The translations under genes were made by a program, and so were the position numbers. Positions 18,477 to 27,964 of a stretch of 64,000 nucleotides of DNA are shown here, piece by piece. The notes beneath the pieces are model-generated. The model was given only the letters and a program-made list of their open reading frames with translations. It was not told where the DNA came from and ran no database searches. Position 1 is the stretch's first letter. Each line of letters begins with the position of its first letter. The stretch is from NCBI RefSeq assembly GCF_000230555.1, contig NC_016078.1:1860001-1924000 (forward strand). Reading direction: 5' to 3'. This DNA is from Pelagibacterium halotolerans B2. GTDB taxonomy: Bacteria > Pseudomonadota > Alphaproteobacteria > Rhizobiales > Devosiaceae.

Positions 18477-21400
18477 ATGGCGAAAAAGTCGACCCCACCC
18501 AAGGACGATCCGGCAGCGCTTGCGTTTTCAGCTGTCGAAAACGCACTCAAGGACTCGGTCTTCTCGATGGATGACAAGCCCGCCCGCAAGGTAGAAAGCC
18601 AGCCGGCAAGCCGTGAACCCAAGCACCAACAGCGGCGCGAAACGCCCACCAACACCGAACGCCTGCGCGCAGCCGACAAGATCGCCGCCCAGGCTTCATC
18701 GGTCGCCAATGACGATCGCTCCACCGCCGCATCCGCGCTTTACGCCCTTCAGTCGCGCGCTTCCAATGCACCGATCTGGTTCGCCATCACCACCTCCCTT
18801 CTCTGGCTGGTCGGCGTCGGCCTGATCGCAGCGCTCCGCTACGGCCCGCGCTTCACCGAAGGGCTCTCGGTCGCCGAATTCGTCCAGAGCCTTGATTTTG
18901 CAGCGCTCGCCGCGATCATCGCGCTGCCCATTCTGGCAATGATTTCCATTGCCTTTCTGGTGCGCCGCGCCCAGGATCTGCGCCTCGCCGCCGCCTCGAT
19001 GACCCAGGCCGCCATGCGCCTGACCGAGCCCGAATCCGCCGCCGCCCACAAGATCGCCACCGTCGGCCAGGCCGTCCGCCGCGAGGTGAACGCTATCGGC
19101 GACGGCCTCGAACGCGCCCTGTCGCGGGCCGGCGAACTCGAAGTCATGGTCCACAACGAAGTGACCGCCCTCGAACGCACCTATTCCGACAACGAGACGC
19201 GCATGCGTCAATTGATCGAGGAACTGGCCAGCCAGCGCGACGCCGTCGTCACCAATTCCGAGCGCATGCGCGAGGCCATCGCCGCAGTGCATGGCAATGT
19301 GACCACCGATCTCAACGAGATCGGCACATCGATCACCGACCGCCTCAAGACGACCGGCGGTGAGATCACCCAGGCCATTTCCGATCGCGCCACAGCCATG
19401 ACGGAATCGATCGAAACGGCCGGAACGACGATAGAAACCACGTTCGAGCGCCGCGCGCAGAGCTTCACCGAAACCATCGAGGGCCGCACCGCCGACCTCA
19501 TCATGGCGCTCGACGACAGCGCCGGCCGCCTCGACGGCACGTTGACCGACAAGGCAGAAGCGCTGGCCACCGCCATCGACACCTCGACCGACCGGCTCGA
19601 TACCGTGCTCACCTCCAGCGCTTCGAGCGTCCAGATCGCGCTCGAAGGGCATTCGAGCATGGTGGAATCCGCCCTCAGCGACACGACGGGCGCGCTCAAC
19701 ACCCTGTTCGACACCAGGACCGCCGACCTCACAAACGCGCTGGACAGCCGCAATCAGATTCTCGAAGACGCCCTTGGCGCCGGCGTTGGCCGCATCGAAT
19801 CCGCCTTCGAGGGCCGCGCCGAGGCCATTGCCAGGGTTCTGGGCACCGGCGTCGAGGATGTTCAAGCCGCTTTTTCCGGGCGTGCCGAAGCGCTGGCCGA
19901 AGCTCTGGGAACCGGCGTGGCCGAGGTTCGGGCCGCGTTCGAGGGCCGGGCCGAATCGCTCGCCGACGCGTTGGGCGTGGGCGTGGACAGCATCGAATCC
20001 GCCTTCGGACGCCGCACCGATGCTTTGACCGAAGCGCTCGACCAGAGGGCTGGCGAGGTCACCGAAATGGTCGATGCGCGCATCAACACGTTGGTTAATT
20101 CGCTCGATGCTCACACGATTTCGTTTTCGGCGGCCATTGAGGAAAAATCGGCGACCATCGGCGACGTCCTCAGGGGATCGACCGAATCCATTCTCGTGGA
20201 CTTCTCGCGGCGGTCAGAAGCGCTCGGGTCCAGCTTCGCTGCCCTGGGAGAAACCGTTTCCAATGGCATCGCCAGCCGCGCCGAAGAGGCCGAGGCAACG
20301 CTCAGCCGGATCACCAATCGCCTGGACGAAACCTTCTCGATCCAGTCCAACGCCCTCCAGAGCCAGATCGAATCCATGAGCCTGCGCCTCGACGGCGCGC
20401 TCGAGGAATCGACCGAGCGGACGCGCGACGCGCTGACGCGTGCGGGTACCGATACGCTGGCCCAGCTCAATGCGCGCGTCGATGAAATCTCGGTCATCCT
20501 CGACAGCCGCATCGGACAGGTCGATACCATCGTGGGCGAAAAGGGCGAAAAGCTCATTTCCTCGCTCGACGCCCACACCTCCGAGATCGCCGACCGCTCC
20601 AACCGGCTCGAAACCCTGCTCGACGACAAGGGCCGCGCCCTGGCGAGCGCTCTTGAAACCGGCGGTGAAAGCTTCGGCGCCATGGCCGACGCCAAGACCG
20701 CGGCCCTCACCGAGGCTCTCGACGCGCGTGCGGAAGCCATCACATCGGCTGTCGACCTGCGCACCGATGCCCTGTCTGCGGCGCTCGACACGCGCGCCGA
20801 CGCGCTCAATTCAAGCCTCGACATCCGCACCGAAGCGCTCACATCGGCCTTTGACGGTCGTGCCGAGCAGATCGGCGCCGCCCTTGACGGCCGCGCCGAG
20901 GAAATCGCATCGGCCATTGAAAGCCGCACGAGCAATCTGACGTCGGCCATCGACAGCCGGGCCGAGCAGCTTGCTTCCGCGCTGGACGGGCGCACCGAGA
21001 CCTTTACATCCGCCCTCGATGGGCGCACCGAGCAGTTCACATCGGCCCTCGACACCCGCAGCGAGCAGCTCACCTCCGCCCTCGACGCGCGCACGGCACA
21101 GCTCGATACCGCACTGTCGGCCCGCACCACCCAGCTCGACGACACCCTGGCCGAGCGCGCCAACGCCATGAATTCGATGCTCGACATCACATCGAGCCAG
21201 CTTTCCGAGACCCTGACAGAGCGCACCCGCTATATGGGCGGGGTGATCGACGAATCCGCCGAACGCCTGGAACGCTCGATCGCCGAGCGGGCGCGCGGTC
21301 TCGAAGTATTGCTGGACGAGAAGTCCCGCCACATGGCGGAATCCATTTCCGGCCGGACCAGCGAACTGACCACCGCCGTCGATGCCTCGGGCGAGCGCAT

Positions 21401-23777
21401 CCGCGCCACGATCGACGGCAGCCTGGTCAATGTAACCGAGACCATGGAAACCCGTTCGAGCCAGGTGTCCGAGCTCATCGAAAGCAAGGTGGCCGAACTC
21501 AACTCCAATATCGGCCGCGAAATCGACGCCGCCGTCGACAAGATCAGCGGCGCGGAATCGGGCGTAACCGCCAGGATCGGCGAGGCGGCCTCCTCGGTCA
21601 GCCAGAGCGCGCGCGATGCGGCGGACCTTGTGGAATCGCGCCTCACCGAAGCACGCAGCGCCATCACCGAGATGGTGGACGATCGCCTCGGCACCCTGCC
21701 CGAAGCGATCACTACCCGCGCCGAAATCACCGCCGAGCGTCTGGCCGGTCTCAACGAGGCGATCCACGGCACGATCACCGATTCCATGCGCGACCTCGAA
21801 AGCGGTGCCGACCGGATCGAATCCACCCTCACGGGCTCGATCCACAGCGCCATCGGCCAGTCCATGTCCGACCTCGAATCCGGCGCCAGCCGCATCGAGG
21901 AGGTGCTCAACGACAAGCTGGCCAACGTCACCGCCAATATCTCGGCCGACGTCGAACAGACGGCGATGCGCATGGATGCTGTGGTCCGCAAGGCCATGGA
22001 AGAGCTCAAGGTGGCCTCGGTCCATATCGAGGATCTCGTGGAAGTGCGCGCCGTCGCTACGGCGGACGAGCTTGGCCGCAAGGCCTCCGAAATCAACAGG
22101 ATCGTATCGGAACATACCGATAAGTTCGCAGAGCTTATCGACACCAAGCAGAACCAGCTCACCAACGCGCTGGGCAGCCAGACCAACCTGTTGCGCGCCG
22201 CGCTCGAAGCCAATGCCCGCGACGCCGAAGACATCATGTCGGAATCGTCCAACCGCATTCAGCACGAGATCACCGACTCGTTGCGCAAGCTCAACGACGC
22301 CAATCTTCTGCTCCAGCGCGTTCTGGAAGCCTCGACAGGCAATCTGGCCCGCCTGCAGGGCAATGTGGGCGAGCAGACGCAGGCCTATACCACCGCCGTT
22401 CGCGACGCGATGGCGGGCACTGAGCAGGCTGGCACAATGATGAGCCAGCACGTGGAGGCCCTGCAGAACACCATGTCTGCAATGCTTGCGCAGTTCGGTG
22501 AGCTTTCGGGCAAGCTGGATTCGGAAACTGCCGGATTCACCGATGCCGCGGCGAACCTTGCCGAAGTGTCGAACAGCACGATGGACACGCTGGAAAACCG
22601 CCGCGGGGCCATGGAATCGCTCGCCGAGGGCTTTGCGGTCCGGACCGAGGAAATCGATGGTCGCCTGCGCAGCTTCGCCCAGTCGATCGCCGAGACCGTC
22701 AACCAGACCGAGCGCCGCCTCATCGCCGCCCGCAAGGCCATGGAAGAGGCCCTTGCCTCGACATCGGATGCCGTCACCGGCCAGATTTCGACAATCGGCG
22801 ACCTGGCTTCGGGCGAGGGCCAGCGCGCCAGCGACGCCCTGCGCCAGACCCAGGCCGATCTGCTCGCCGACATCGAGCGCGCTTACGCCGACGCCACCCG
22901 CCGCTTTGGCGATACCGCCGACGCCATGCGCATGACCGCCTCCCAGCTCGGCCAGGAACTCGAAGCGACCCGCAACGAGCTGCAGCGCTCCGTACTCGAC
23001 CTGCCCGAGGAGACCCGCGCCAGTGCCGCCGCGATGCGCCGCGTGGTTGCCGAACAGATCGAGGCCCTGTCCGAACTCAATGCCATCGTGCGCGCTCAGC
23101 CGGGCACCCATGAGGTATCGGGCCGCTCGACCCCGCGCGCACCCTCGGCACGGCTCGCCGCTGCCGAACCGGTCCGTCGCGCCGAGTCCGCGCCCCAGCC
23201 CGCGCGCCCTGCCCCAAATCGGCAGCCCGAACCTGCGCGCCAGCAAGCGCCGGTCGCAGCCCCGGCCCGTCCGGCAGAAACGCCACGTTCGCCCTCCGAA
23301 CGGCTTAACGAAGCACTGGCCCAGTCGCGAAGCTCCCAGCAGCAGCCGACACAGGCCGCCCCCGCAGCATCTCAGGAAGGCGGATGGCTCCGCGACGTCC
23401 TGCGCAACGCCTCGGCAAGCCAGGCCGGCAACCAGCGTCCGCTGAACCTGTCGAGCCTGACCGAAGACATCGCCCGCGCCATCGACGACGATGCCCTCGC
23501 TGCTGCCTGGAACCGCTACCAGGATGGAGAATCGGGTGCTTTCAATCGCCGGCTCTACACGATTACCGGCCAGTCGACCTTCGACGAGGTGCGCCGCAAA
23601 CTCCAGCGCGATCCCGAATTCTCGCGCACCGCAAGCGCCTATATGAGTGAGTTCGAGCAACTGCTCGGCGAGGCCGCCAGCGGCCCCAACGGCATGCAGC
23701 AGACCTTTAACCAGCTCGTGAGCAATCGGGGGAAGGTCTATACCATGCTCGCCCATGCAAGCGGCCGGTTGAACTAA
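18477..23777 (+). CDS. Giant membrane-anchored hendecad-repeat coiled-coil protein
   Basis: A 1766-residue protein without a named family. A polar N-terminus (1-98) is followed by two transmembrane helices (about 99-120 and 141-162) and then a very long alpha-helical region. Residues 300-1010 are about 64 back-to-back 11-residue units of the type ALDGRTEQFTS, kept in phase with one 7-residue insertion near residue 718; between residues 344 and 1000 the spacing is exactly 59 x 11 + 7. Helical heptad-like sequence continues to about 1530. A Pro/Ala/Gln linker (1541-1640) leads to a conserved-looking C-terminal domain (about 1655-1766, ending HASGRLN). Similar proteins in Devosia-like genomes are labelled apolipoprotein- or kinesin-like by coiled-coil matches only. 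Topology puts both ends on the same side. A scaffold at the membrane or cell pole is a guess. Confidence 0.85.
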   Translation: MAKKSTPPKDDPAALAFSAVENALKDSVFSMDDKPARKVESQPASREPKHQQRRETPTNTERLRAADKIAAQASSVANDDRSTAASALYALQSRASNAPIWFAITTSLLWLVGVGLIAALRYGPRFTEGLSVAEFVQSLDFAALAAIIALPILAMISIAFLVRRAQDLRLAAASMTQAAMRLTEPESAAAHKIATVGQAVRREVNAIGDGLERALSRAGELEVMVHNEVTALERTYSDNETRMRQLIEELASQRDAVVTNSERMREAIAAVHGNVTTDLNEIGTSITDRLKTTGGEITQAISDRATAMTESIETAGTTIETTFERRAQSFTETIEGRTADLIMALDDSAGRLDGTLTDKAEALATAIDTSTDRLDTVLTSSASSVQIALEGHSSMVESALSDTTGALNTLFDTRTADLTNALDSRNQILEDALGAGVGRIESAFEGRAEAIARVLGTGVEDVQAAFSGRAEALAEALGTGVAEVRAAFEGRAESLADALGVGVDSIESAFGRRTDALTEALDQRAGEVTEMVDARINTLVNSLDAHTISFSAAIEEKSATIGDVLRGSTESILVDFSRRSEALGSSFAALGETVSNGIASRAEEAEATLSRITNRLDETFSIQSNALQSQIESMSLRLDGALEESTERTRDALTRAGTDTLAQLNARVDEISVILDSRIGQVDTIVGEKGEKLISSLDAHTSEIADRSNRLETLLDDKGRALASALETGGESFGAMADAKTAALTEALDARAEAITSAVDLRTDALSAALDTRADALNSSLDIRTEALTSAFDGRAEQIGAALDGRAEEIASAIESRTSNLTSAIDSRAEQLASALDGRTETFTSALDGRTEQFTSALDTRSEQLTSALDARTAQLDTALSARTTQLDDTLAERANAMNSMLDITSSQLSETLTERTRYMGGVIDESAERLERSIAERARGLEVLLDEKSRHMAESISGRTSELTTAVDASGERIRATIDGSLVNVTETMETRSSQVSELIESKVAELNSNIGREIDAAVDKISGAESGVTARIGEAASSVSQSARDAADLVESRLTEARSAITEMVDDRLGTLPEAITTRAEITAERLAGLNEAIHGTITDSMRDLESGADRIESTLTGSIHSAIGQSMSDLESGASRIEEVLNDKLANVTANISADVEQTAMRMDAVVRKAMEELKVASVHIEDLVEVRAVATADELGRKASEINRIVSEHTDKFAELIDTKQNQLTNALGSQTNLLRAALEANARDAEDIMSESSNRIQHEITDSLRKLNDANLLLQRVLEASTGNLARLQGNVGEQTQAYTTAVRDAMAGTEQAGTMMSQHVEALQNTMSAMLAQFGELSGKLDSETAGFTDAAANLAEVSNSTMDTLENRRGAMESLAEGFAVRTEEIDGRLRSFAQSIAETVNQTERRLIAARKAMEEALASTSDAVTGQISTIGDLASGEGQRASDALRQTQADLLADIERAYADATRRFGDTADAMRMTASQLGQELEATRNELQRSVLDLPEETRASAAAMRRVVAEQIEALSELNAIVRAQPGTHEVSGRSTPRAPSARLAAAEPVRRAESAPQPARPAPNRQPEPARQQAPVAAPARPAETPRSPSERLNEALAQSRSSQQQPTQAAPAASQEGGWLRDVLRNASASQAGNQRPLNLSSLTEDIARAIDDDALAAAWNRYQDGESGAFNRRLYTITGQSTFDEVRRKLQRDPEFSRTASAYMSEFEQLLGEAASGPNGMQQTFNQLVSNRGKVYTMLAHASGRLN
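19374..21506 (+). repeat. 33-bp tandem repeat array encoding 11-residue units
   Basis: The coding DNA for residues 300-1010 is a diverged array of 33-bp units. Units near 20820-21110 are nearly identical in protein (ALDGRTETFTS, ALDGRTEQFTS, ALDTRSEQLTS). Units near 19770-20035 form a higher-order 22-residue repeat, in which ALGxGVxxxxx alternates with AFxGRAExLAx about four times (66-bp period). Confidence 0.85.
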
Positions 23778-23798
23778 GCCCGCCCGACCTTGAATTGA

Positions 23799-23826
23799 AA
23801 AAACGCACCCCTCGGGGTGCGTTTTT
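23799..23826 (+). terminator. Bidirectional rho-independent terminator
   Basis: AAACGCACCCC/GGGGTGCGTTT stem with A-run and T-run on either side, between the ends of the convergent hendecad and glycosyltransferase genes. Confidence 0.9.
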
Positions 23827-23835
23827 GTTTCCGCT

Positions 23836-24861
23836 TTATGCCGCCACCATGGCTTGCGAGCGGATCGGTGCCAGGCGCCGTGCAAACTGGTCCGCCGCCG
23901 CGTCCCACGTAAAGCCTTTCGACCTTTCAATCGCCTCGGATCGTGGGATAGAAAGCGCCCGCCTCACGGCCGCGCCCAAATCCTCGTCCAGCGCCCCACC
24001 CTTTCCCGATCCGATCACGTCGACCGGCCCCATGACCGGGTAAGCCGCGACCGGCGTGCCGCATGCCATGGATTCGAGCATGACATTGCCGAAGGTGTCG
24101 GTGCGCGAGGGGAAGACGAAAACATCGGCGCTGCGATAAGCATCCCGCAACGCCACTCCCGTCAGTTGCCCCGTGAAAACCACATCGGGAAAGCGCTGCA
24201 TGAGCGCTCCCCGCTCCGGGCCCTCGCCAACCACGATCTTGGTGCCTGGATGGTCAATCTCGAGAAACGCTTCGATGTTTTTTTCCACCGCAACCCGCCC
24301 GACATAGAGAAGGTGCGGCCCCGGCAGGCCCGCAAACATCGCCTTGGGGCCCGGGCTGAACGCCGATAGATCCACTCCGCGCGACCAGACGGCCAGATGA
24401 CGAAAAAACCGCCGCCGCAAATATTTGAGTACCGAGGAGGTGGGCACCATGGTTGCCGATGCAGCGGCGTGGAACCAGCGCAGATACCCATAACTCCACT
24501 CGACCGGCACCGGCAGTCGTGCCGCAAGATATTCGGGAAAGCGCGTGTGATAGCTGGTGGTAAAAACAAGGCCCTGCGCCACGCAAAGCGTGCGCGCCGC
24601 CAGCCCCAGCGGGCCCTCGGTGGCAATGTGGATATGGTCTGGCGCAAAGCCTGCGATCATGTCCTGAACCACCCTGAGCGATGGCAGAGGCACCCGGATA
24701 TCGGGATAGGTCGGCAGGGGCAGCGTCCAGAACGGCTCGGGCGTCAGGTATCTCACCTCATAGCCGCGCCGCGTCAATGTGTTGCCCACATTCTCGAGCG
24801 AGCGGACGACACCGTTGACCTGCGGGTGCCAGGCATCCGAAACGATGAGCAGCCGCTTCAT
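23836..24861 (-). CDS. Glycosyltransferase family 4, probably lipid-directed
   Basis: A 341-residue GT-B glycosyltransferase. The N-terminal domain starts with LLIVSDAWHPQVNGVVRSL. The C-terminal domain has VVGEGPER and the nucleotide-sugar site PSRTDTFGNVMLESMACGTPV with the EX7E-like spacing. Relatives of this type (SqdX/PimA/Agt-like) add sugars to diacylglycerol or phosphatidylinositol. It overlaps the upstream phosphoesterase gene by four bases (ATGA at 24858-24861), so the two are coupled. The pair resembles plcP-agt, which replaces phospholipids by glycolipids under phosphate limitation. That reading is inferred from order and family. Start ATG 24861 is set by the overlap. Confidence 0.85.
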   Translation of the reverse strand: MKRLLIVSDAWHPQVNGVVRSLENVGNTLTRRGYEVRYLTPEPFWTLPLPTYPDIRVPLPSLRVVQDMIAGFAPDHIHIATEGPLGLAARTLCVAQGLVFTTSYHTRFPEYLAARLPVPVEWSYGYLRWFHAAASATMVPTSSVLKYLRRRFFRHLAVWSRGVDLSAFSPGPKAMFAGLPGPHLLYVGRVAVEKNIEAFLEIDHPGTKIVVGEGPERGALMQRFPDVVFTGQLTGVALRDAYRSADVFVFPSRTDTFGNVMLESMACGTPVAAYPVMGPVDVIGSGKGGALDEDLGAAVRRALSIPRSEAIERSKGFTWDAAADQFARRLAPIRSQAMVAA

Positions 24862-25661
24862 GGGATGGCCTCCTGCATCGGAGGCAGGACCGCCTGACGA
24901 CCGGGCACGGTCACCTCGGCCCAGCGGATCAACTCGAACCGCCCTTCCCGTGTCTCGGCGATGGCCGTGCAATTTTCGACCCAGTCACCGCAATTGAGAT
25001 AGGTGATGCTTCCATGGGCGGCGATTGCGGCAGCATGAATGTGGCCGCAGACCACACCATCGAAGCCCTGCTCGTCCGCTTCCCGCACCAGCGCCGTTTC
25101 GAACCGCTCGATAAGCGCGGCCGCCCGGCCCACATTGGCCCGCGCCCAGGCCGAAAGCGACCAGCGCGGTCGGCCGAGCCGCTGCCGCACCCTGTTGACC
25201 AGCATGGCACCGCGCAGCGCCAGATTGTAGGAGATATCGCCAAGCCAGGATACCCAGCGGGCATGCCGCACGACAACGTCGAACTGGTCCCCATGAATCA
25301 CAAGATAGCGTCGTCCGTCGGCCCCGGTGTGGACGGCCCGTTCTCGAACGTCGATGCCGCCAAACCGAAGCGCTGCGAACTCGCGCAGGAATTCATCGTG
25401 ATTGCCCGGCACATAAACGATGCGCGCGCCCTTGCGCGTGCAATCGAGCAGATGCTGGATCACGCGGTTGCAGGCTGGTGGCCAGTGCCAGCTTTTTCTA
25501 AGCTTCCACCCGTCGACAAAGTCGCCGACCAGATAGATGCATTCGGCCTCGACCGATTGGAGAAAATCGAGCAATGCGCCCGCCTGGGCGCCGCGCATAC
25601 CCAGATGCGTATCGCTGATAAACAGAGCGCGCAACTGACGTGGCTTTTGTGCGGAATGCAT
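24858..25661 (-). CDS. PlcP/LpxH-like metallophosphoesterase
   Basis: A 267-residue enzyme of the COG2908 group (annotated UDP-2,3-diacylglucosamine diphosphatase). Metal-binding motifs appear in order: FISDTHLG (15-22), VGDFVDGW, PGNHDEFLRE, VIHGDQFD and CGHIHAAA. Alphaproteobacteria usually make lipid A with LpxI, and rhizobial members of this group include PlcP, a phospholipase C that releases diacylglycerol from phosphatidylcholine. Coupling to a glycosyltransferase by a four-base overlap favours the PlcP reading. It is about half identical by eye to the protein at 27034-27834. Confident as a phosphoesterase, tentative as to substrate. Confidence 0.85.
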   Translation of the reverse strand: MHSAQKPRQLRALFISDTHLGMRGAQAGALLDFLQSVEAECIYLVGDFVDGWKLRKSWHWPPACNRVIQHLLDCTRKGARIVYVPGNHDEFLREFAALRFGGIDVRERAVHTGADGRRYLVIHGDQFDVVVRHARWVSWLGDISYNLALRGAMLVNRVRQRLGRPRWSLSAWARANVGRAAALIERFETALVREADEQGFDGVVCGHIHAAAIAAHGSITYLNCGDWVENCTAIAETREGRFELIRWAEVTVPGRQAVLPPMQEAIP

Positions 25662-25718
25662 CGGATGTACCGCAAGGCTGTTGGCTCGCGACTGTCCGAA
25701 TGCCTGATTTGCGCAACT

Positions 25719-26939
25719 CTATTGTGACAGCGGTCGCGATTCGTTTTGTGCCTTGGTGGACCAGATCGAGAGTGAAATCAGGATCATCCCCGCACCGATG
25801 GCCGAAAGCAGCCCCGCCGCCCAGAAGCTCTGCAATCCGAAATGGGCCACCAACATGCCGAAAAACAGCAGCGCGATGACCGAGCAGATCTGCTTCATGA
25901 CCACATAAAAACTCTGGGCCTGCGCCGCGATCTCCTCGCTGGTCCAATTGGCGATAAAGGTGACGATGCCCATATAGGCCAGACCGAACGTCATCATGTG
26001 GAAAGCTTGCAGCAGGCCCAATTGCCAGACTTCGGTTGCATAGGCCATGCCGACCCAGCGCAGAACGCCACTGACACAGGCCGCCAGGAGCAGATGCCGG
26101 GCCGAGAACCGACGTGCGAAGTGGGAAAAGAACAGCATGGTGACGATCTCACAGACCGGCGCCACGATCCACAATATGCCCACCGCCGCGTCCGGCACCC
26201 CTGCTCTGAGCCACAAGAGCGCGCCAAAACTGATGAGCAGCATATGGCTGGCCTGTAATATGGCAGCCCCGAGGAGCGTCAGGACGAACCACGGCCGCGC
26301 CACCTGCCGCAGGGTCTGGGCTGCACCCGGAGCATTCACCAGCGGTGCGCCCGCCTGCCCCGACCCGTTTTGCGACCGAAAATATGGCAGCGGCAACGCG
26401 GAAAGTCCGCGCAACAGGGCCGTGGCGATCAGCAGCGGCACGAACACCGCAATGCCCAGCCAGCCGAACGTCCACCCGGCCAGCGCCGTCGCCCCGATAT
26501 AGCCGAATGTGCCCCAGATTCTCACCCGCGCAAAGTCGGTGCCGCGCCGACGCGTCATCCTTATGGTCGCTGCATCGATCACCGGCTCTATGGCCATTAC
26601 AGGGATAACGAGCAGGGTGTTGAAGAGCAGAATGCCCCAGAACGCATCGACAAAAACGAACCCCAACGAGACCACGGCACTGACCAACGAGCCCGCGACG
26701 ATCACCCCGCGCCAGTCGCTCGCCTTGTCGGCCACACGCCCGACGAGCAGATTGAGCACGATCATGATGAAGATGGGCGTCGCACTGATGATGCCGATTT
26801 GTTCTTCGCTTATGCCCCTGCCGTCCAGCCACACGGGCAAGAGCAGCGTGGAGACGCCGATCGGCAGATACATGGCAGCATAGAACAGGCCCGTGCGCAT
26901 TTCGGGCGTGGTCAGCCGCTCGGGCAGTCTCGGCAGCAT
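25719..26939 (-). CDS. MFS transporter, HcaT/MFS_1-like
   Basis: A 406-residue protein with about 12 hydrophobic segments. N-terminal FYAAMYLPIGVSTLLLPVWL and the motif-A-like NLLVGRVADKASDWR between helices 2 and 3 fit the PPP (phenylpropionate permease)-like branch of the major facilitator superfamily. Substrate unknown. ATG 26939 starts just before the first helix; upstream in-frame starts exist and no ribosome site is clear. It lies between two paralogous phosphoesterase genes on the same strand and may belong to the same lipid-related cluster. Intergenic gaps of about 60 and 95 bases leave operon structure open. Confidence 0.85.
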   Translation of the reverse strand: MLPRLPERLTTPEMRTGLFYAAMYLPIGVSTLLLPVWLDGRGISEEQIGIISATPIFIMIVLNLLVGRVADKASDWRGVIVAGSLVSAVVSLGFVFVDAFWGILLFNTLLVIPVMAIEPVIDAATIRMTRRRGTDFARVRIWGTFGYIGATALAGWTFGWLGIAVFVPLLIATALLRGLSALPLPYFRSQNGSGQAGAPLVNAPGAAQTLRQVARPWFVLTLLGAAILQASHMLLISFGALLWLRAGVPDAAVGILWIVAPVCEIVTMLFFSHFARRFSARHLLLAACVSGVLRWVGMAYATEVWQLGLLQAFHMMTFGLAYMGIVTFIANWTSEEIAAQAQSFYVVMKQICSVIALLFFGMLVAHFGLQSFWAAGLLSAIGAGMILISLSIWSTKAQNESRPLSQ

Positions 26940-27033
26940 TGGAGAAGGGTCCGCAAGGCAGGATCGAAGAACGCGACCATGCGCTGCGCGGCTCACCCTT
27001 GCAAGCGGCAACTACCGTCAATTTCGTAAGAAT

Positions 27034-27834
27034 TCAGTTGGCCCGTAACCGGCCCAGCCCACGGCGCCTGCGCGGCGGGGCGGAAACATCCTTCCAGCGG
27101 ATCAACTCGAACGCCCCGTCATGCTCTTCAACCACGGCGGTGCAGCTTTCCACCCAGTCGCCCGAATTGATGTAGTGAATGCCGAATTTGTGGTGCATGG
27201 CGGCCTGATGGATATGGCCGCAGATCACACCCTCGACCTTGGAGTTGCGCGCTTCGAGCGAGAGGGCTTCCTCGAACCGCCCCATGACCGACACCGCGCT
27301 CTTGACCTTTTGCTTGGCCCAGGCCGATAGCGACCAGTATCTAAGCCCCATCCGTCGCCGGACCCAGTTGATCGGCGCATTGATGGTCAGGGCGAAATTA
27401 TAGGCCCAGTCCCCGATATGGGCGAGCCATTTGGCGTTGGCCACGACCACGTCGAACTGATCGCCATGGATCACCAGGTAGCGCTTGCCGTCAGCGGTGA
27501 TGTGGATCATGCGGTCGACGATCTCGACGCCGCCGAAATAGGTGCCCAGATAATCGCGCAGAAACTCGTCGTGATTGCCGGCGAGATAGACGATGCGCGC
27601 CCCTGCCCGTGCCTTGGCGAACAGCGCGTTGGCCAGCGCATCATATTCGGGCGGCCAGTTCCATTCCTTCTGCAGCCGCCACCCGTCGATCAGATCGCCA
27701 ACGATATAGATCGTGTCGGCATCATGAACCGCCAGGAACTTGAGCAGTTCCTCGACCTGGATCGCCTGCATCCCCAGATGGACATCGCTGATAAAGAGCG
27801 CCCTTACATGCCGGACGGTCCCCGTTTCTTCCAT
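27034..27834 (-). CDS. PlcP/LpxH-like metallophosphoesterase, second copy
   Basis: A 266-residue COG2908 phosphoesterase with the motif series FISDVHLG, VGDLIDGW, AGNHDEFLRD, VIHGDQFD and CGHIHQAA. Against the copy at 24858-25661 the shared core includes KRYLVIHGDQFDVVV and WSLSAWA(K/R), and the C-termini diverge; this one ends in a basic PRRRRGLGRLRAN tail. The tail may bind anionic membrane surface. It is transcribed leftward into the MFS gene. Having two copies within 3 kb suggests two lipid head-group substrates, or one copy for synthesis and one for turnover. Not a typical alphaproteobacterial lipid A gene. Confidence 0.85.
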   Translation of the reverse strand: MEETGTVRHVRALFISDVHLGMQAIQVEELLKFLAVHDADTIYIVGDLIDGWRLQKEWNWPPEYDALANALFAKARAGARIVYLAGNHDEFLRDYLGTYFGGVEIVDRMIHITADGKRYLVIHGDQFDVVVANAKWLAHIGDWAYNFALTINAPINWVRRRMGLRYWSLSAWAKQKVKSAVSVMGRFEEALSLEARNSKVEGVICGHIHQAAMHHKFGIHYINSGDWVESCTAVVEEHDGAFELIRWKDVSAPPRRRRGLGRLRAN

Positions 27835-27964
27835 GCAGAAAGTACCTTGTCCTACCTGGGGCGCATCCTGATTCCCGGTCTGCGCGGCAGGAGCACTTTA
27901 GCCGAGCCCTTGCCGATGGCAAAACCGTTTCGGCCCACCGGGCGTCTTCGGTCTCGCGTCTGTG

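Noticed and set aside
20811..23930. Long reverse-strand open frame within the hendecad gene
   Set aside because: A shadow of the strongly biased repetitive coding strand, without ribosome site or family match.
25724..25730. CTGTCAC as a PhoB-box half site for the lipid cluster
   Set aside because: Only one half site, inside the MFS coding end; no second 11-bp repeat.
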